Assembly: GCA_003567095.1 (NCBI GenBank)
Contig: PXAQ01000164.1
Location: forward strand, 1 to 5,809
DNA length: 5,809 bases
Source of the DNA: Phycisphaerae bacterium
Lineage (GTDB): Bacteria; Planctomycetota; Phycisphaerae; Sedimentisphaerales; Anaerohalosphaeraceae
Direction of reading: 5' to 3'
Below are positions 1 to 5,669 of this stretch, piece by piece (the stretch's first letter is position 1; each line of letters starts with the position of its first letter). A model generated the notes under the pieces. That model saw only the letters and a list, made by a program, of their open reading frames with translations, had not been told where the DNA came from and made no database searches. The position numbers and the translations under genes were made by a program.

Positions 1-1075
1 CCTTCAGGCTCGGCACCGACACCCCTACCTGAAGCGGCTCAAAATACGCCTTGAGTTTTTCCAGCACCTCCTCCAGATGCGGATAATCGCCCGTGGAAAG
101 ACTCAGCAGGCTGATCGTGTCGTATCCGGTTGCCGCATACTGCGCCTTGGCAATCTCGACGATCCGGTCAGGACTGCGATACCGCACGGGCCGCCGGCAA
201 AAACTGGCCTGGCAAAACCGGCACCGCCCCGGACAGCCCCGCATGATCTCAACGCTAATGCGTTCGTGGACCGCTTGGACAAACGGCACTACCGGACGGC
301 TTGGCGCGGCGGCGTTCTCAAAATCCGTCACCACCGCATTCTCAAACCGCACCGGCACCCCCTCAACCGTCGGCGCCAAATAACTCTCCCCCTGACAAGG
401 GGCAGTCCCCCGAAGGGGGCAGGGGGTATAAAACCGCGGCACATACACCCACGAAAACCGCCGCGCAGCGGCCAGCAAAAAGTCCTCCTTGCTGTCGCCG
501 CGCTGCCTGCAATACTGATAGACATCCAGCAGCTCGACCAGCGCCTCATCGGCCTCGCCCAGGACAAACACATCCGCAAACGCCGCCAGCGGCTCGGCGC
601 AATTGGCCGCCTGCCCGCCGACGACCACCACCGGGTCGGCGGCGCTGCGCTCATCGGCCCGCACCTTCAGCCCCGCCAGATCCAGCATATTCAAAAAATT
701 TGTATAGCACAATTCATTGGTCAAGCTGAAGCCAATCAGATCAAAATCCCCCACACGCCCGCACGACTCCAGCGAAAACAGCGGCACGCCCCTGTCCCGC
801 ATCACCGCCTCGGCGTCCGTCCACGGCGCAAAGACACGCTCGGCGGCCCACTGGTCAACACCATTGACCGCCTCATACAAAATCGCCAGCCCCGTATGGC
901 TCATCCCGATCTCATAGACATCCGGAAAACACAGCGCCAGCCGCACCTGGCAGGCATTCAGGTCTTTTCTGACCTGATTCATCTCGCCGCCGATATACCG
1001 CCCCGGCTTTCGCACATACGGCAGCAGCTCGCGGTCAACCACCTGCTTTACATCGTTGATGGGATTGTGTATCAT
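1..1075 (-). CDS. Radical SAM protein with N-terminal cobalamin-binding-like domain, TIGR03960 type (3' end outside window)
   Basis: An uninterrupted frame of 358 codons starts at ATG 1075 and leaves the window at position 1, so the C-terminus is missing. Residues 22-31 (RKPGRYIGGE) and 53-66 (VYEIGMSHTGLAIL) are typical of the N-terminus of the TIGR03960 family. Residues 98-173 (PLFSLES, FDLIGFSL, NMLDLAGL, VVVGGQAANCAEPLA, VFVLGEADEA) look like the B12-binding-type Rossmann domain. Residues 275-290 hold the radical SAM cluster motif CPGRCRFC (Cys281, Cys285, Cys288), which binds the 4Fe-4S cluster that cleaves S-adenosylmethionine. The substrate of this family is not established to my knowledge. 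An in-frame stop (TAA) lies just upstream, so ATG 1075 is the first possible ATG; no Shine-Dalgarno motif precedes it. Residues 217-230 are encoded by a palindromic element and look foreign to the family. The gene is divergent from apbE. Family call is confident, function is not. Confidence 0.93.
   Translation of the reverse strand, partial: MIHNPINDVKQVVDRELLPYVRKPGRYIGGEMNQVRKDLNACQVRLALCFPDVYEIGMSHTGLAILYEAVNGVDQWAAERVFAPWTDAEAVMRDRGVPLFSLESCGRVGDFDLIGFSLTNELCYTNFLNMLDLAGLKVRADERSAADPVVVVGGQAANCAEPLAAFADVFVLGEADEALVELLDVYQYCRQRGDSKEDFLLAAARRFSWVYVPRFYTPCPLRGTAPCQGESYLAPTVEGVPVRFENAVVTDFENAAAPSRPVVPFVQAVHERISVEIMRGCPGRCRFCQASFCRRPVRYRSPDRIVEIAKAQYAATGYDTISLLSLSTGDYPHLEEVLEKLKAYFEPLQVGVSVPSLK
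386..426. repeat. GC-rich palindromic element inside the radical SAM gene
   Basis: The stretch is built from three nested or tandem hairpins: CCCCCTG (388-394) with CAGGGGG (420-426), CCCCT (389-393) with AGGGG (398-402), and CCCCC (407-411) with GGGGG (415-419) around GAA. On the coding (minus) strand the last one reads CCCC-TTCG-GGGG, a stable UUCG tetraloop form. It keeps the reading frame and encodes residues 217-230 (TPCPLRGTAPCQGE), between the conserved YVPRFY segment and the next conserved block. It resembles small dispersed palindromes that tolerate insertion into genes, such as Rickettsia palindromic elements, but the match to any named family is not shown. Only this copy is present in the window. 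Confidence 0.6.
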
Positions 1076-1083
1076 AACTGCGC

Positions 1084-1112
1084 ATTATACACAAAACATA
1101 AACCCAATTAAA
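1084..1112 (-). promoter_or_regulatory. Likely sigma-70-type promoter of the radical SAM gene
   Basis: On the minus strand a perfect TATAAT (1089-1084) follows TTTAAT (1112-1107) with a 17-bp spacer. The last T of the -10 box is 9 nt before the start ATG at 1075, so transcription would begin about 2 nt upstream of the start codon, giving a leaderless or nearly leaderless mRNA. That fits the missing ribosome binding site. The -35 box is weak (3 of 6 to consensus). The element fills most of the 47-bp divergent gap, so an apbE promoter would have to overlap it; I could not pick one out on the plus strand. Confidence 0.5.
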
Positions 1113-1122
1113 AGATAAATTT

Positions 1123-2151
1123 ATGAAACAATCCAGCCGCAATCTTCTGCTTCAGATCATTACCGGCCTGATGATTATCACGCTGATGATCTGGCAGGCG
1201 AAAAGACCGCGATCCGTGGAACTGGACAGCGGTTATCGCCAGACGATGGGCACGTTTGCCCGCCTGCTGGTCGTTGCGCCCGACCAGGCAGCCGCCGAGA
1301 ACAGCCTCAAGGCCGCCTTTGCGGTCTTTGACCGTGTTGAGGCCCTGATGAGCGATTATGACCCTGATTCGCAGATTTCCCGCGTCAATCGCGATGCGTA
1401 CCACGAGCCGGTCGCGGTCGATGGTCAGGTTTTTGAAGTCCTCTCGGCCGCTCTGGAATACAGTCGTCTGACCGATGGGGCCTTTGATATCACCGTCGGG
1501 CCGGTCGTTCAACTGTGGCGAAGCGCACGGCAAAGCGGCGATGCCCCGACGCCGGAGGCGATTGCCCGCGCCCGCGAGAAAGTTGGCTACCGGTATCTTG
1601 AACTGGACGCCGAGACGCAAACCGTCCGCTTTGGGCGTGACGGGATGCTGCTGGATGTGGGCGGTATCGCCAAAGGCTACGCCTTGGATCACGCCGCCGA
1701 GGCGATGCGCCAGGCCGGGGCCCTGGGCGCCATGGTCGATATCGGCGGCGATATCGTCTGTTTCGGCCAACCCGTCGGCGGAAGAGACCACTGGCTAATC
1801 GGCCTGCAGGACCCCGATGAAGACGGAAGTCTGCTTTTGCGGCTCAAGATCGACGATAGGGCTGTTGCCACCAGCGGCGATTATCGGCGGTTTGTGGTCG
1901 TTGACGACCGGAAATACAGCCACATCATCAATCCCGCCACCGCCGAAGCGGCCGGTGCCCTGGCCAGCGTGACGGTCATCGCTGCCACGGCCATGCACGC
2001 CGACGCCCTGGCTACCGCCGCCAGCGTCCTGGGCCCCGAAAAGGCCCTGACCCTGATCGAATCCATCGACCACACCGAGGCCATTCTCATCCCAAACGAT
2101 CGCCCCCAAGATATCCTGAAGACCTCCGGCGCTGCCGATTACATCGAATAA
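1123..2151 (+). CDS. apbE: FAD:protein FMN transferase (ApbE family), membrane-anchored
   Basis: The 342-residue product matches the full length of ApbE proteins, which use FAD to attach FMN covalently to a threonine or serine of target flavoproteins (for example Rnf/Nqr subunits) outside the cytoplasmic membrane, with Mg2+. Visible motifs in order: MGTFARL (42-48), MSDYDPDSQISRVN (76-89), GAFDITVGP (119-127), DVGGIAKGYA (178-187), VDIGGD (205-210), ATSGDYRRF (249-257), HIINP (268-272) and the metal-site region AMHADALATA (290-299). Residues 8-24 are hydrophobic after a basic N-terminus, an uncleaved signal anchor or export signal. There is no lipobox cysteine, unlike many ApbE lipoproteins. 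The ATG at 1123 gives this export signal but is preceded by an A/T-rich stretch without a clear Shine-Dalgarno. The gene stands alone: divergent from the radical SAM gene and convergent with the next one, so no target flavoprotein is visible here. Confidence 0.96.
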   Translation: MKQSSRNLLLQIITGLMIITLMIWQAKRPRSVELDSGYRQTMGTFARLLVVAPDQAAAENSLKAAFAVFDRVEALMSDYDPDSQISRVNRDAYHEPVAVDGQVFEVLSAALEYSRLTDGAFDITVGPVVQLWRSARQSGDAPTPEAIARAREKVGYRYLELDAETQTVRFGRDGMLLDVGGIAKGYALDHAAEAMRQAGALGAMVDIGGDIVCFGQPVGGRDHWLIGLQDPDEDGSLLLRLKIDDRAVATSGDYRRFVVVDDRKYSHIINPATAEAAGALASVTVIAATAMHADALATAASVLGPEKALTLIESIDHTEAILIPNDRPQDILKTSGAADYIE

Positions 2152-2167
2152 GCGCTCCAAAAGTTCA

Positions 2168-2181
2168 GCCGCGCAAGCGGC
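2168..2181. terminator. Possible bidirectional terminator hairpin between convergent genes
   Basis: GCCGC (2168-2172) and GCGGC (2177-2181) pair around a GCAA GNRA-type loop in the 61-bp gap between the apbE stop and the stop of the minus-strand gene. An alternative longer pairing is GGCCGA (2179-2184) with TCGGCC (2206-2211). Neither is followed by a T-tract on either strand, so intrinsic termination is doubtful; the position between convergent genes is the main argument. Confidence 0.3.
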
Positions 2182-2212
2182 CGAATCAAAGTACCGGCGA
2201 TGCTCTCGGCCG

Positions 2213-2896
2213 TCACTGCTGCTGGCGCCTCTCCGGCACCAGCCGGAGGCGAAGGCGGCCAGGTTCAATCTCGAAATCGTCCAGCCGGATGTACTGCTTG
2301 TCGAAATCAAATGACGGGTCAAACGGGCTGTTGCTGATGACCGCCTGCACCATCGTCTCCAGTTGCTCCCAGTCCTGAAGCTCGGCGGGAACGTCCTCTA
2401 TCGCGTTTTCAGCGATGCGCATCGCGGCGGCGGTGACCGGCATTAACCCCAGCCGCACCGAGCGGATATTCAGATTCAAACGACCCTGCATGTCCATCGC
2501 GGGCCTTGCGGTAATGGTCAGCACCGATGAAAACCGTGTAAAGTTGATGCGGCTCATCAGATAAAAAGCGCCCTTATCAAACCGCACCGTGGGCATGGAA
2601 ACCTCAACCTCTCCATACCGTCGCGGCCACCTGCCGCGGGCCAGGATGTCGTTGAGGCCCGCCTGCTCAATGACCAGCTCAAAGGGCTCATAAAGCTGGA
2701 TGTGGTTGTAAAAATCCGGCGCGAGGCGATGGGTCAAGTACGGGCTAACCTCGTCCGGGTTGTCCGGCTCAATGGGCCGATACGCCCGCGGCGTGTGCCG
2801 CAGCAGGGCCCAGCCGAGCGCCGCAGCCAGTGCGCAAAGGCCCGCGGAAATCGTTATATAGCGCAGGATACGTGACTTGTGACTGTTTTGCTTCAT
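2213..2896 (-). CDS. Single-pass membrane-anchored protein of unknown function, YpmS/DUF2140-like layout
   Basis: The 227-residue product starts with a basic stretch followed by a hydrophobic segment (about 11-32), then a proline-rich linker (40-48) and an extracytoplasmic domain rich in beta-strand patterns. I do not recognise the gene with certainty. The order of features resembles the YpmS/DUF2140 family: a PFELVIEQAGLNDILARG segment (71-88), alternating strands (97-130), a GRLNLNIRSVRLGLMPV segment (138-154), a helix, then a closing YIRLDDFEIEPGRLRLRLVP strand pair (202-221). That resemblance is by eye and the family's function is itself unclear. Charged C-terminus ERRQQQ. The start at ATG 2896 gives the membrane anchor and has a weak GGA four bases upstream. 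It is divergent from pyrF and convergent with apbE, so it is transcribed alone, probably from the promoter at 2955-2983. Confidence 0.82.
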   Translation of the reverse strand: MKQNSHKSRILRYITISAGLCALAAALGWALLRHTPRAYRPIEPDNPDEVSPYLTHRLAPDFYNHIQLYEPFELVIEQAGLNDILARGRWPRRYGEVEVSMPTVRFDKGAFYLMSRINFTRFSSVLTITARPAMDMQGRLNLNIRSVRLGLMPVTAAAMRIAENAIEDVPAELQDWEQLETMVQAVISNSPFDPSFDFDKQYIRLDDFEIEPGRLRLRLVPERRQQQ

Positions 2897-2902
2897 TTTT
2901 TC

Positions 2903-2967
2903 CGATTATCGTAAAACATTGGCGATTTGCCGCTTGCCCGATGCCCGGCCAGCGATTATAGTGAAAC
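2903..2967. repeat. Direct repeat CGATTATnGTrAAAC, two copies 50 bp apart
   Basis: Copy one is at 2903-2917 and copy two at 2953-2967, identical at 13 of 15 positions. Both lie in the divergent gap between the membrane-protein gene and pyrF. Read on the minus strand, each copy contains a -10-like hexamer (GATAAT in copy one, TATAAT in copy two). They may be a duplicated promoter segment or binding sites for one regulator; the sequence alone cannot separate these. Confidence 0.5.
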
Positions 2968-2983
2968 GTCTTTATTTTGTAAA
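2955..2983 (-). promoter_or_regulatory. Strong promoter-like sequence for the membrane-protein gene
   Basis: On the minus strand TTTACA (2983-2978) and TATAAT (2960-2955) are separated by exactly 17 bp, matching the sigma-70 consensus at 11 of 12 positions. Transcription would start near 2948 and give a leader of about 50 nt before the ATG at 2896. This is the best promoter match I found in the window. Confidence 0.65.
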
Positions 2984-3003
2984 ACCCTTGTTCACTGTAA
3001 AAT
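2975..3003 (+). promoter_or_regulatory. Candidate pyrF promoter, back to back with the divergent one
   Basis: TTTTGT (2975-2980), 17 bp, then TAAAAT (2998-3003) on the plus strand. The start would fall near 3010, about 20 nt before the pyrF start codon and just upstream of its ribosome binding site. The -35 box is poor. It overlaps the -35 box of the minus-strand promoter, so the two would compete for polymerase if both are real. Confidence 0.33.
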
Positions 3004-3017
3004 ACGACTATCATCAG

Positions 3018-3032
3018 AAAGGATATGACGTG
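3018..3032 (+). promoter_or_regulatory. Ribosome binding site and GTG start deciding the pyrF N-terminus
   Basis: AAAGGA (3018-3023) sits 6 nt before GTG 3030-3032, an ideal distance. The nearby ATG at 3025 is out of frame. The frame is open back to an ATG at 2919, but the extra 37 residues would run through the promoter region and do not resemble the family, whose members begin with a short FxDRL segment as seen right after this GTG. Confidence 0.8.
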
Positions 3033-3968
3033 GCCAGTCATTTTGCCGACCGTCTCTGTGAGGCGGTCCAAAAAAAGAACACCCCGTTGATCGTGGGCAT
3101 CGATCCGGTTTTTGCCCGGTTGCCGCAGGCGTTCCGCGCCCGGCAGAAGTCCCGCCAGAAAGACCTTGCCCTCGAGATTGACGCGCTGTTTGAGTTCAGC
3201 GCCGATGTGGTCAAGATCGTCGCGCCACTGGTGCCGGCGGTTAAGATCAACATCGGCTACTTCGAGCGCTATTTCTGGGAGGGCATCGAGACCTACTATG
3301 CGCTGATCAGCGAGGCCGACGCGATGGGCGTTGAAATCATTGGCGATGTCAAACGCGGCGATATCGACCACACCGCCCGCTGCTACGCCGAGGCCCACCT
3401 GCAAAACCCGGAATACGAGGGGATGGAGGATATCATCTCGCCCGATGCGGTCACCGTCAACGGCTTTGCCGGCGCCGAGGGGATCGTGCCCTTTGCCGAC
3501 ATCGCCAACGAGCAGGGCAAAGGCGCTTTCGTCTGGGTCCGCGCCAGCAACCCAACCGCCGGCGTGATCCAGGACTTTTCCGATACCAACGGTGTCAAGA
3601 TGTATGAAAAGATCGCCGAGGTCGTCGGCCAAATCGCCGCCCAACCCAAGCGCCTCGGCAAAGAAGGCTACAGCAACGTCGGGATGGTCGTCGGCGGTAC
3701 AAGCCCCGAACAGACCACCGTCCTGCGCCAGCGCTATCCCAAGTGCTGGTTCCTCGTGCCCGGCTTTGGCGCTCAGGGCGCCGGCCCGGCCGACTGTCTC
3801 CGCTTTGCCGACAAAAACGGCATGGGCGTGCTCATCAACGCCTCACGCTCGATTATCTATGCCTACGACAATCCCAAATACACCGAACAGTTTGGCGACA
3901 ACTGGGAAAAATGTATCGAGCAGGCCGCCATCGACGCCAAAATGGAACTGGCCAAAGCAAGAAGCTGA
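3030..3968 (+). CDS. pyrF: Orotidine 5'-phosphate decarboxylase, subfamily 2
   Basis: The enzyme converts OMP to UMP, the last step of de novo pyrimidine synthesis, in the cytoplasm. With the GTG start the product has 312 residues, longer than the roughly 230-240 of E. coli-type PyrF and right for the TIGR02127 subfamily. Motifs: FADRL (5-9), LIVGIDP (20-26), KINIGYFERY (72-81), the catalytic DVKRGDI (106-112) with Asp106, Lys108 and Asp111 of the active-site charge network, VTVNGFAGAEG (141-151), VWVRASNPTAG (168-178), NVGMVVGGTSPEQ (216-228), LVPGFGAQGAG (242-252) and the phosphate-binding end GVLINASRSIIYAY (266-279). The barrel is complete and no key residue is missing. It is followed by a 280-bp repeat-bearing gap before murD, so an operon with murD is possible but not evident. 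No other pyrimidine gene is in view. Confidence 0.96.
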   Translation: MASHFADRLCEAVQKKNTPLIVGIDPVFARLPQAFRARQKSRQKDLALEIDALFEFSADVVKIVAPLVPAVKINIGYFERYFWEGIETYYALISEADAMGVEIIGDVKRGDIDHTARCYAEAHLQNPEYEGMEDIISPDAVTVNGFAGAEGIVPFADIANEQGKGAFVWVRASNPTAGVIQDFSDTNGVKMYEKIAEVVGQIAAQPKRLGKEGYSNVGMVVGGTSPEQTTVLRQRYPKCWFLVPGFGAQGAGPADCLRFADKNGMGVLINASRSIIYAYDNPKYTEQFGDNWEKCIEQAAIDAKMELAKARS

Positions 3969-3980
3969 TAGTGATGATGT

Positions 3981-4104
3981 AAATCCGAAATTCGAATATC
4001 GACATCCGAAACAATACCAAATGACATAAAGCCTAAAATTATACAAAAGTGTTGTCGGCACGTGAGATGGATTTGTGTCATTGGGACATTTGAATTTTGG
4101 ATTT
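3981..4104. repeat. Imperfect inverted repeat (MITE-like or dispersed palindrome) after pyrF
   Basis: The outer arms 3981-3997 (AAATCCGAAATTCGAAT) and 4088-4104 (ATTTGAATTTTGGATTT) are complementary at 15 of 17 positions; the two exceptions become G-U pairs in RNA. A second arm pair lies inside: CCAAATGACA (4017-4026) with TGTCATTGGG (4076-4085), 9 of 10. The centre (about 4027-4075) has no open frame of note. It begins 12 bp after the pyrF stop. The AT-rich composition contrasts with the flanking genes. It may be a non-autonomous mobile element or a dispersed repeat, and as RNA could form the 3' end of the pyrF transcript; no target-site duplication was identified. Confidence 0.65.
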
Positions 4105-4248
4105 GCTTTGTATACTGATCGCGATTGAGTCTTCCCGTTCCTGCGCGGCTATGTCGTGTTGCGGTATTCGGTTACGGGCTTTCACGCGGGAATTTTCTAC
4201 CCTAAAGGGTATATTTCGGATTTCGAGCTTCGAATTTTATAAAATACG
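4105..4248 (+). promoter_or_regulatory. Upstream region of murD
   Basis: No convincing gene is seen here. It holds a perfect palindrome TACCCT-AA-AGGGTA (4198-4211), an 8-bp palindrome ATCGCGAT (4118-4125), a TATACT hexamer at 4111-4116 without a good -35 partner, and an AT-rich run TTTTATAAAAT (4235-4245) directly before the murD ATG. Nothing resembling a Shine-Dalgarno sequence precedes that ATG. A promoter for murD must lie in this gap or upstream of pyrF, but I cannot fix its position. Confidence 0.35.
4214..4237 (+). repeat. Second, inverted copy of the TTTCGGATnTCGAnnTTCGAATTT motif
   Basis: These 24 bases match the reverse complement of 3988-4011 at 21 of 24 positions. The two copies therefore face each other across about 200 bp, and the right copy ends 11 bp before the murD start codon. 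The left copy overlaps the outer arm of the 3981-4104 repeat, so one left arm has two possible partners. Confidence 0.6.
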
Positions 4249-5616
4249 ATGGACAAAGGGTTCTTCAAAGACAAGCACGTCGTTGTAATGGGGCTGGGCA
4301 GCTTTGGCGGCGGAGCCGATTCGGCGGCGTTTGCCGCCGGGGCCGGGGCGAAGGTGCTTGTGACCGATCTGGCCGGGCCGGGTACGCTGTCCCACACCCT
4401 CGAGCCGCTTGAGACACTGCCAATAGAGTATCGCCTCTGCGAGCACCGCCAGGAGGATTTCGCGGCTGCGGATGTAGTGATTGTCAATCCCGCCGTGCCG
4501 CCGGACAACCGCTTTATCCAGACAGCCCAGCGCGGCAGGGCGCTGGTGACCTCGCAGGTGGAATTGTTCTTCCAGATGTGCCCTGCGCCCATCGTCGCGG
4601 TCACCGGCAGCAATGGTAAAAGCACCACCGCTGGCCTGACCGCACATCTGCTGGCCGCCGGCATCGGCCAGGCGAACATCACATACCAAAATGTTCACCT
4701 CAGCGGCAACATCGGCAACCGCCCGCTGTTGGGACTGCTGGACACCTTGACCGCCGATGACCTGGTCGTGTTGGAATTGAGCAGTTTCCAGCTTGAACAA
4801 CTTGCCCGCATTCAGATGGGTCCTTACGCGGCGGTCATTACCAACCTGACACCCAACCACCTCGACCGCCACGGCACCTTCGAGGCCTACTGCCGCGCCA
4901 AGGAAACCCTGTTTAAATTCCAGCAGCTCGACAAGAATCGCCCCTGCCTGTCGGTCTTCAACGCCGAGGATACAATTACCCGCGCCTGGTACACCAAGTA
5001 CCACGATCAGGATGGGCGAACGTGCCTGGCCTTCAGCGCCGACGATGTGCCCGAGGCCCTGCTGGCCAGGTTCAATTGCCCCGGCCGCGCCAACCGCTCC
5101 AATCTGGCCGCGGCTCTGGCCGTTGCGTCGCATTTTCCATTCGCCCCCGAGCGCCTTGCCGCAGCGGTGGCAACATTTTGTCCACTTGACCATCGCCTGC
5201 AGCTTGTCGCCGAAAAACACGGCGTCCGCTGGTATGACGATTCCAAAGCGACCACGCCTGTCAGTACGCTGGCCGCTCTGAACGGCATCGACGAACCCAA
5301 GATTCTCATCGCCGGCGGCTACGACAAAGGCATCGACTTTTCCGAGCTGGGCACATGCATTGCCGCCCGCGTCAAGGCTATCGTGCTCATCGGCCAGACC
5401 GCAGCGAAGATTGAGCAGGCCATCAGCGCCGCCGGCGGCGGCGCCACGGTCACCATCCAACACGCCGACGCCATGCCCGCCGCCGTGGCCGCCGCGGCCG
5501 CATTGGCCCATCCCGGCGACGTCGTCCTGATGAGCCCCGCCTGCGCCAGCTACGATATGTTCACCAACTACACCCAACGCGCCCAAGCCTTCATCGACGC
5601 GGTCGACGCGCAGTAG
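4249..5616 (+). CDS. murD: UDP-N-acetylmuramoyl-L-alanine--D-glutamate ligase
   Basis: MurD adds D-glutamate to UDP-MurNAc-L-Ala with ATP in the cytoplasm, an early step of peptidoglycan synthesis. The 455 residues cover all three Mur ligase domains. N-terminal: GLGSFGGGADSAAF (15-28) and VVIVNPAVPP (76-85). Central ATPase: P-loop GSNGKST (120-126), SGNIG (152-156), LELSSFQLE (175-183), NLTPNHLDRHGTFEAY (199-214) and Lys218 in CRAKETLF, the position of the carbamylated lysine in E. coli MurD. C-terminal: DHRLQ (314-318), DDSKATTP (330-337), LIAGGYDKGIDF (353-364) and MSPACASYDMF (428-438). Two motif variants compared with E. coli: GRANRSN (279-285) where GQHNYTN is usual, and Gln318 where HRxE is usual. 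The start ATG gives the normal family N-terminus but lacks a Shine-Dalgarno. The gene is not beside other mur or fts genes in this window; a group II intron lies antisense just past its stop. Confidence 0.96.
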   Translation: MDKGFFKDKHVVVMGLGSFGGGADSAAFAAGAGAKVLVTDLAGPGTLSHTLEPLETLPIEYRLCEHRQEDFAAADVVIVNPAVPPDNRFIQTAQRGRALVTSQVELFFQMCPAPIVAVTGSNGKSTTAGLTAHLLAAGIGQANITYQNVHLSGNIGNRPLLGLLDTLTADDLVVLELSSFQLEQLARIQMGPYAAVITNLTPNHLDRHGTFEAYCRAKETLFKFQQLDKNRPCLSVFNAEDTITRAWYTKYHDQDGRTCLAFSADDVPEALLARFNCPGRANRSNLAAALAVASHFPFAPERLAAAVATFCPLDHRLQLVAEKHGVRWYDDSKATTPVSTLAALNGIDEPKILIAGGYDKGIDFSELGTCIAARVKAIVLIGQTAAKIEQAISAAGGGATVTIQHADAMPAAVAAAAALAHPGDVVLMSPACASYDMFTNYTQRAQAFIDAVDAQ

Positions 5617-5632
5617 CCCCACCTAGGCAGGC

Positions 5633-5668
5633 ATCGAGTAGGCGGGGGCTTCGCAGCCCCGGCCTCTC
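5633..5668 (-). ncRNA. Group II intron domain VI with branch-point adenosine
   Basis: On the minus strand GAG-AGG (5668-5663) pairs with CCU-CUC (5642-5640 and 5638-5636), leaving A5639 bulged: the expected branch-point adenosine for lariat splicing. The helix continues with one C-G pair (5662 with 5643), one C-C mismatch, and GGGGCU (5660-5655) with AGCCCC (5650-5645) closed by a GCGA GNRA tetraloop. The branch A is followed by CUCGAU to the predicted 3' splice site, 6 nt, close to the usual 7-8 nt. Confidence 0.82.
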
Positions 5669-5669
5669 A

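Noticed and set aside
386..426. GC palindrome as a Rho-independent terminator inside the gene
   Set aside because: There is no T-tract on the coding strand and the frame continues with conserved radical SAM sequence after it.
77..1111. Long plus-strand open frame of 344 codons opposite the radical SAM gene
   Set aside because: Its translation is rich in Arg, His, Pro and Gln with no recognisable domain, and the opposite strand encodes a clear conserved family over the whole length. It is a shadow of GC-rich coding bias.
2919..3029. Longer pyrF starting at ATG 2919
   Set aside because: The added 37 residues run through promoter-like AT-rich DNA, lack an upstream ribosome binding site and do not resemble PyrF, whereas GTG 3030 has AAAGGA at ideal spacing.
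2769..3644. Minus-strand open frame overlapping pyrF and the membrane-protein gene
   Set aside because: It covers two real genes and the promoter gap between them, and shows no family motif.
4111..4116. TATACT as a murD -10 box
   Set aside because: The best -35 candidates upstream match at only about half of the positions, and they lie inside the inverted-repeat arm. I could not support it.
4238..4245. TATAAAAT just before murD as a -10 box for a leaderless transcript
   Set aside because: The distance to the ATG is at the lower limit or too short and no -35 partner is found; the run is also part of the AT-rich tail of the repeat.
4237..5622. Minus-strand open frame of 461 codons opposite murD
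   Set aside because: Gly/Val/Ala-rich translation without motifs; murD on the plus strand explains the whole stretch. Long antisense frames are expected at this GC content.
5641..5660. GC hairpin after murD as an ordinary intrinsic terminator
   Set aside because: No T-tract follows on the plus strand, and on the minus strand the same bases form a textbook domain VI with a bulged A next to domain V, which is a better explanation.
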